A stretch of 64,000 bases of DNA from WRGT01 sp964450405. GTDB lineage: Bacteria > Spirochaetota > UBA4802 > UBA5550. This document shows positions 62,887-64,000 of the stretch, one piece after another. The stretch lies in assembly GCA_964450405.1 (NCBI GenBank), contig CAYVCQ010000011.1, positions 61,387 through 125,386 of the forward strand, written 5' to 3'. Position 1 is the first letter of the stretch; the number at the start of each line of letters is the position of its first letter. A program made the translations under genes and the position numbers. Below the pieces are notes generated by a model. That model saw nothing but the letters and a program-made list of their open reading frames with translations, did no database searches and was not told where the DNA came from.

Positions 62887-64000
62887 ATGGGTATAAAAGA
62901 AAAGTTTTCAGAGTCCAGACTTTACCACCTTTTTTTAACCATGAATATAAAACAGAAGTTTACCTTCACTTCAGCGGTTCTCCTTAGCATTACCTTTATA
63001 TTTCTGATTCTATTTATAGTCTCCGACCAGAAAAGAAGAAATTATTCTGAATTAAATTCTAATGCCGGGAGACTAACCAGTCTTATTGCTCTTACAAATA
63101 TCGAAAATGTATGGAATTTTAATCAGGATGGTCTTAATAAAAATACCGATTCATTTTTTCAGGATACCGACATTGTTTCAATAACCATAAGTGATAAAAG
63201 TGAAAGCAGACTTATTGATCTGAAAAAAGACGTTAAAGGCAATTTTGATTTTTCAAGAAGTGCCGATATAGTCCGGGATGATAATGTAATTGGCAAAGTT
63301 CAGGTGAGTTTCACCAGTCATTATAGAGACATCAGCATAGGACAGACTAGAAATAAAATAAGTATAATACTTTTCGTAATTTTAATTATGGTAATTGCCG
63401 GGATGAACTACATCTCAGGTTTGATTGCGGCACCTCTGGTTGAACTTACTTCAAGGGTAAGACAGCTTGCTTCGGGGGAACTGGTTGTCCCTAAAAATGA
63501 AGAGCTGGTGGTAGGGGATTTTAACAATGATCTGATAAGCAAAGAAAAAAATGAACTTGGAATTCTGATAATGAATTTCAGGTATCTTGTGATTAAATTC
63601 AGAGAGATAGTATCGGCGGCCGGCGAAATATCGTCAACACTGGCCTCTTCCTCAAAGGAACTGAATGGTACTGCAAATGTATTCTCCAGCAATGCACAGA
63701 ATCAGGCTGCAGCAGCAGAAGAGATAAATGCAACAGTTGAAGAGATATCAGCCGGGTCAGAGAGTATAGCTGCAATAGCTGAAACTCAGGCGAACAGTTT
63801 TAATTCTGTTACAGATCAGATTAAAGAGCTTGCAAAGGGTATGGGTGAGATCAGCAATATCATTGACGATACTGTAAGTAAAATCATGATTATAAACCGT
63901 GAGGCCAATGCCAGCGAGAAGTCAATTAAGTCTATGAATGACTCAATGATGAATATTGCAAAAAGTTCCGGTGATATGACAAATATCATTGACATGATAA
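62887..64000 (+). CDS. Methyl-accepting chemotaxis protein (partial, runs off right edge)
   Basis: The frame opens at ATG 62887 and continues past the window end (371 codons visible). A short cytoplasmic start, a helix (about 26-46), a periplasmic domain (47-155), a second helix (157-180), a HAMP-like linker (PLVELTSRVRQLASGEL) and the beginning of the MCP signalling coiled coil (NAQNQAAAAEEINATVEEIS) are seen. The hairpin tip lies beyond the edge. The periplasmic domain is small and unrecognised. Confidence 0.9.
   Translation, partial: MGIKEKFSESRLYHLFLTMNIKQKFTFTSAVLLSITFIFLILFIVSDQKRRNYSELNSNAGRLTSLIALTNIENVWNFNQDGLNKNTDSFFQDTDIVSITISDKSESRLIDLKKDVKGNFDFSRSADIVRDDNVIGKVQVSFTSHYRDISIGQTRNKISIILFVILIMVIAGMNYISGLIAAPLVELTSRVRQLASGELVVPKNEELVVGDFNNDLISKEKNELGILIMNFRYLVIKFREIVSAAGEISSTLASSSKELNGTANVFSSNAQNQAAAAEEINATVEEISAGSESIAAIAETQANSFNSVTDQIKELAKGMGEISNIIDDTVSKIMIINREANASEKSIKSMNDSMMNIAKSSGDMTNIIDMI

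Overview
The window is AT-rich DNA from a Gram-negative (two-membrane) anaerobe or microaerophile. Lipoproteins, FadL-type and other outer-membrane barrels, a bacteriohemerythrin, many histidine kinases, chemoreceptors, class III cyclases and a membrane-bound 7TM AraC regulator sit beside a membrane-bound [NiFe] hydrogenase and a corrinoid methyl-transfer module. This mix fits an uncultured free-living Spirochaetota or similar lineage, but no rRNA or other marker gene is present, so the placement is a low-confidence inference. I saw no tRNA, rRNA, CRISPR array, complete insertion sequence or prophage.

Layout. 1-2.9 kb (minus strand): a translationally coupled corrinoid module of B12-binding protein, uroporphyrinogen-decarboxylase-fold methyltransferase and a sensor kinase with a DUF1638-like front end that runs off the left edge. 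3.1-6.9 kb: a tandem flavodoxin-fold Fe-S protein and a large acetyl-CoA hydrolase/transferase-family enzyme. 7-7.9 kb is a gene-poor kilobase with palindromes and a coding remnant. 7.9-9.8 kb: an outer-membrane barrel and a lipoprotein esterase. 10-16.3 kb: a signalling block (receiver-PAS protein, receiver, hybrid kinase, membrane kinase, plus a 25-codon receiver stump). 17-20.5 kb: an ABC exporter pair and a crotonase/SDR pair behind a TetR-like palindrome.

20.9-32.6 kb is the centrepiece. One operon encodes a molybdopterin oxidoreductase-like subunit, HydB/AsrA-like and HydG/AsrB-like electron-transfer subunits, a hydrogenase protease, an antiporter-like membrane subunit, a fused NuoC-NuoD-type [NiFe] large subunit, a NuoH-like subunit, a polyferredoxin and a NuoB-like small subunit, followed by a receiver and a receiver-kinase. 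The large subunit keeps all four nickel-binding cysteines. The formate-dehydrogenase-like subunit has Gly where formate dehydrogenases carry Sec/Cys, and Ala where they carry the substrate-binding Arg. The likely role is an NAD(P)H-linked, ion-translocating hydrogenase rather than a formate hydrogenlyase.

33-44.5 kb: a DUF559-like remnant among GC-rich repeats, small proteins, an M55 peptidase, threonine catabolism (tdh-kbl), a chemoreceptor, a DUF2156 protein, a large hybrid kinase and a CsgG-like/barrel fusion. 45-47.4 kb: a class III cyclase followed at zero spacing by a paralogue that has lost metal-site residues, then bacteriohemerythrin. 47.7-55.5 kb: a hybrid kinase, the 7TM-AraC regulator, two outer-membrane proteins, a START-domain protein and a PLOD-like glycosyltransferase. 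55.6-58.1 kb: a Cpx-like kinase/regulator/LTxxQ module. 58.3-60.7 kb: trpE-trpG behind a promoter overlapped by a 38-bp perfect palindrome, a leader peptide and an intrinsic terminator. 60.9-64 kb: an outer-membrane protein with calcium-binding-like loops and a chemoreceptor cut by the right edge.

Short palindromic repeats of at least four families sit between genes. Four copies of a 105-141 bp family with TGTCATTCCGG-type ends are the clearest.
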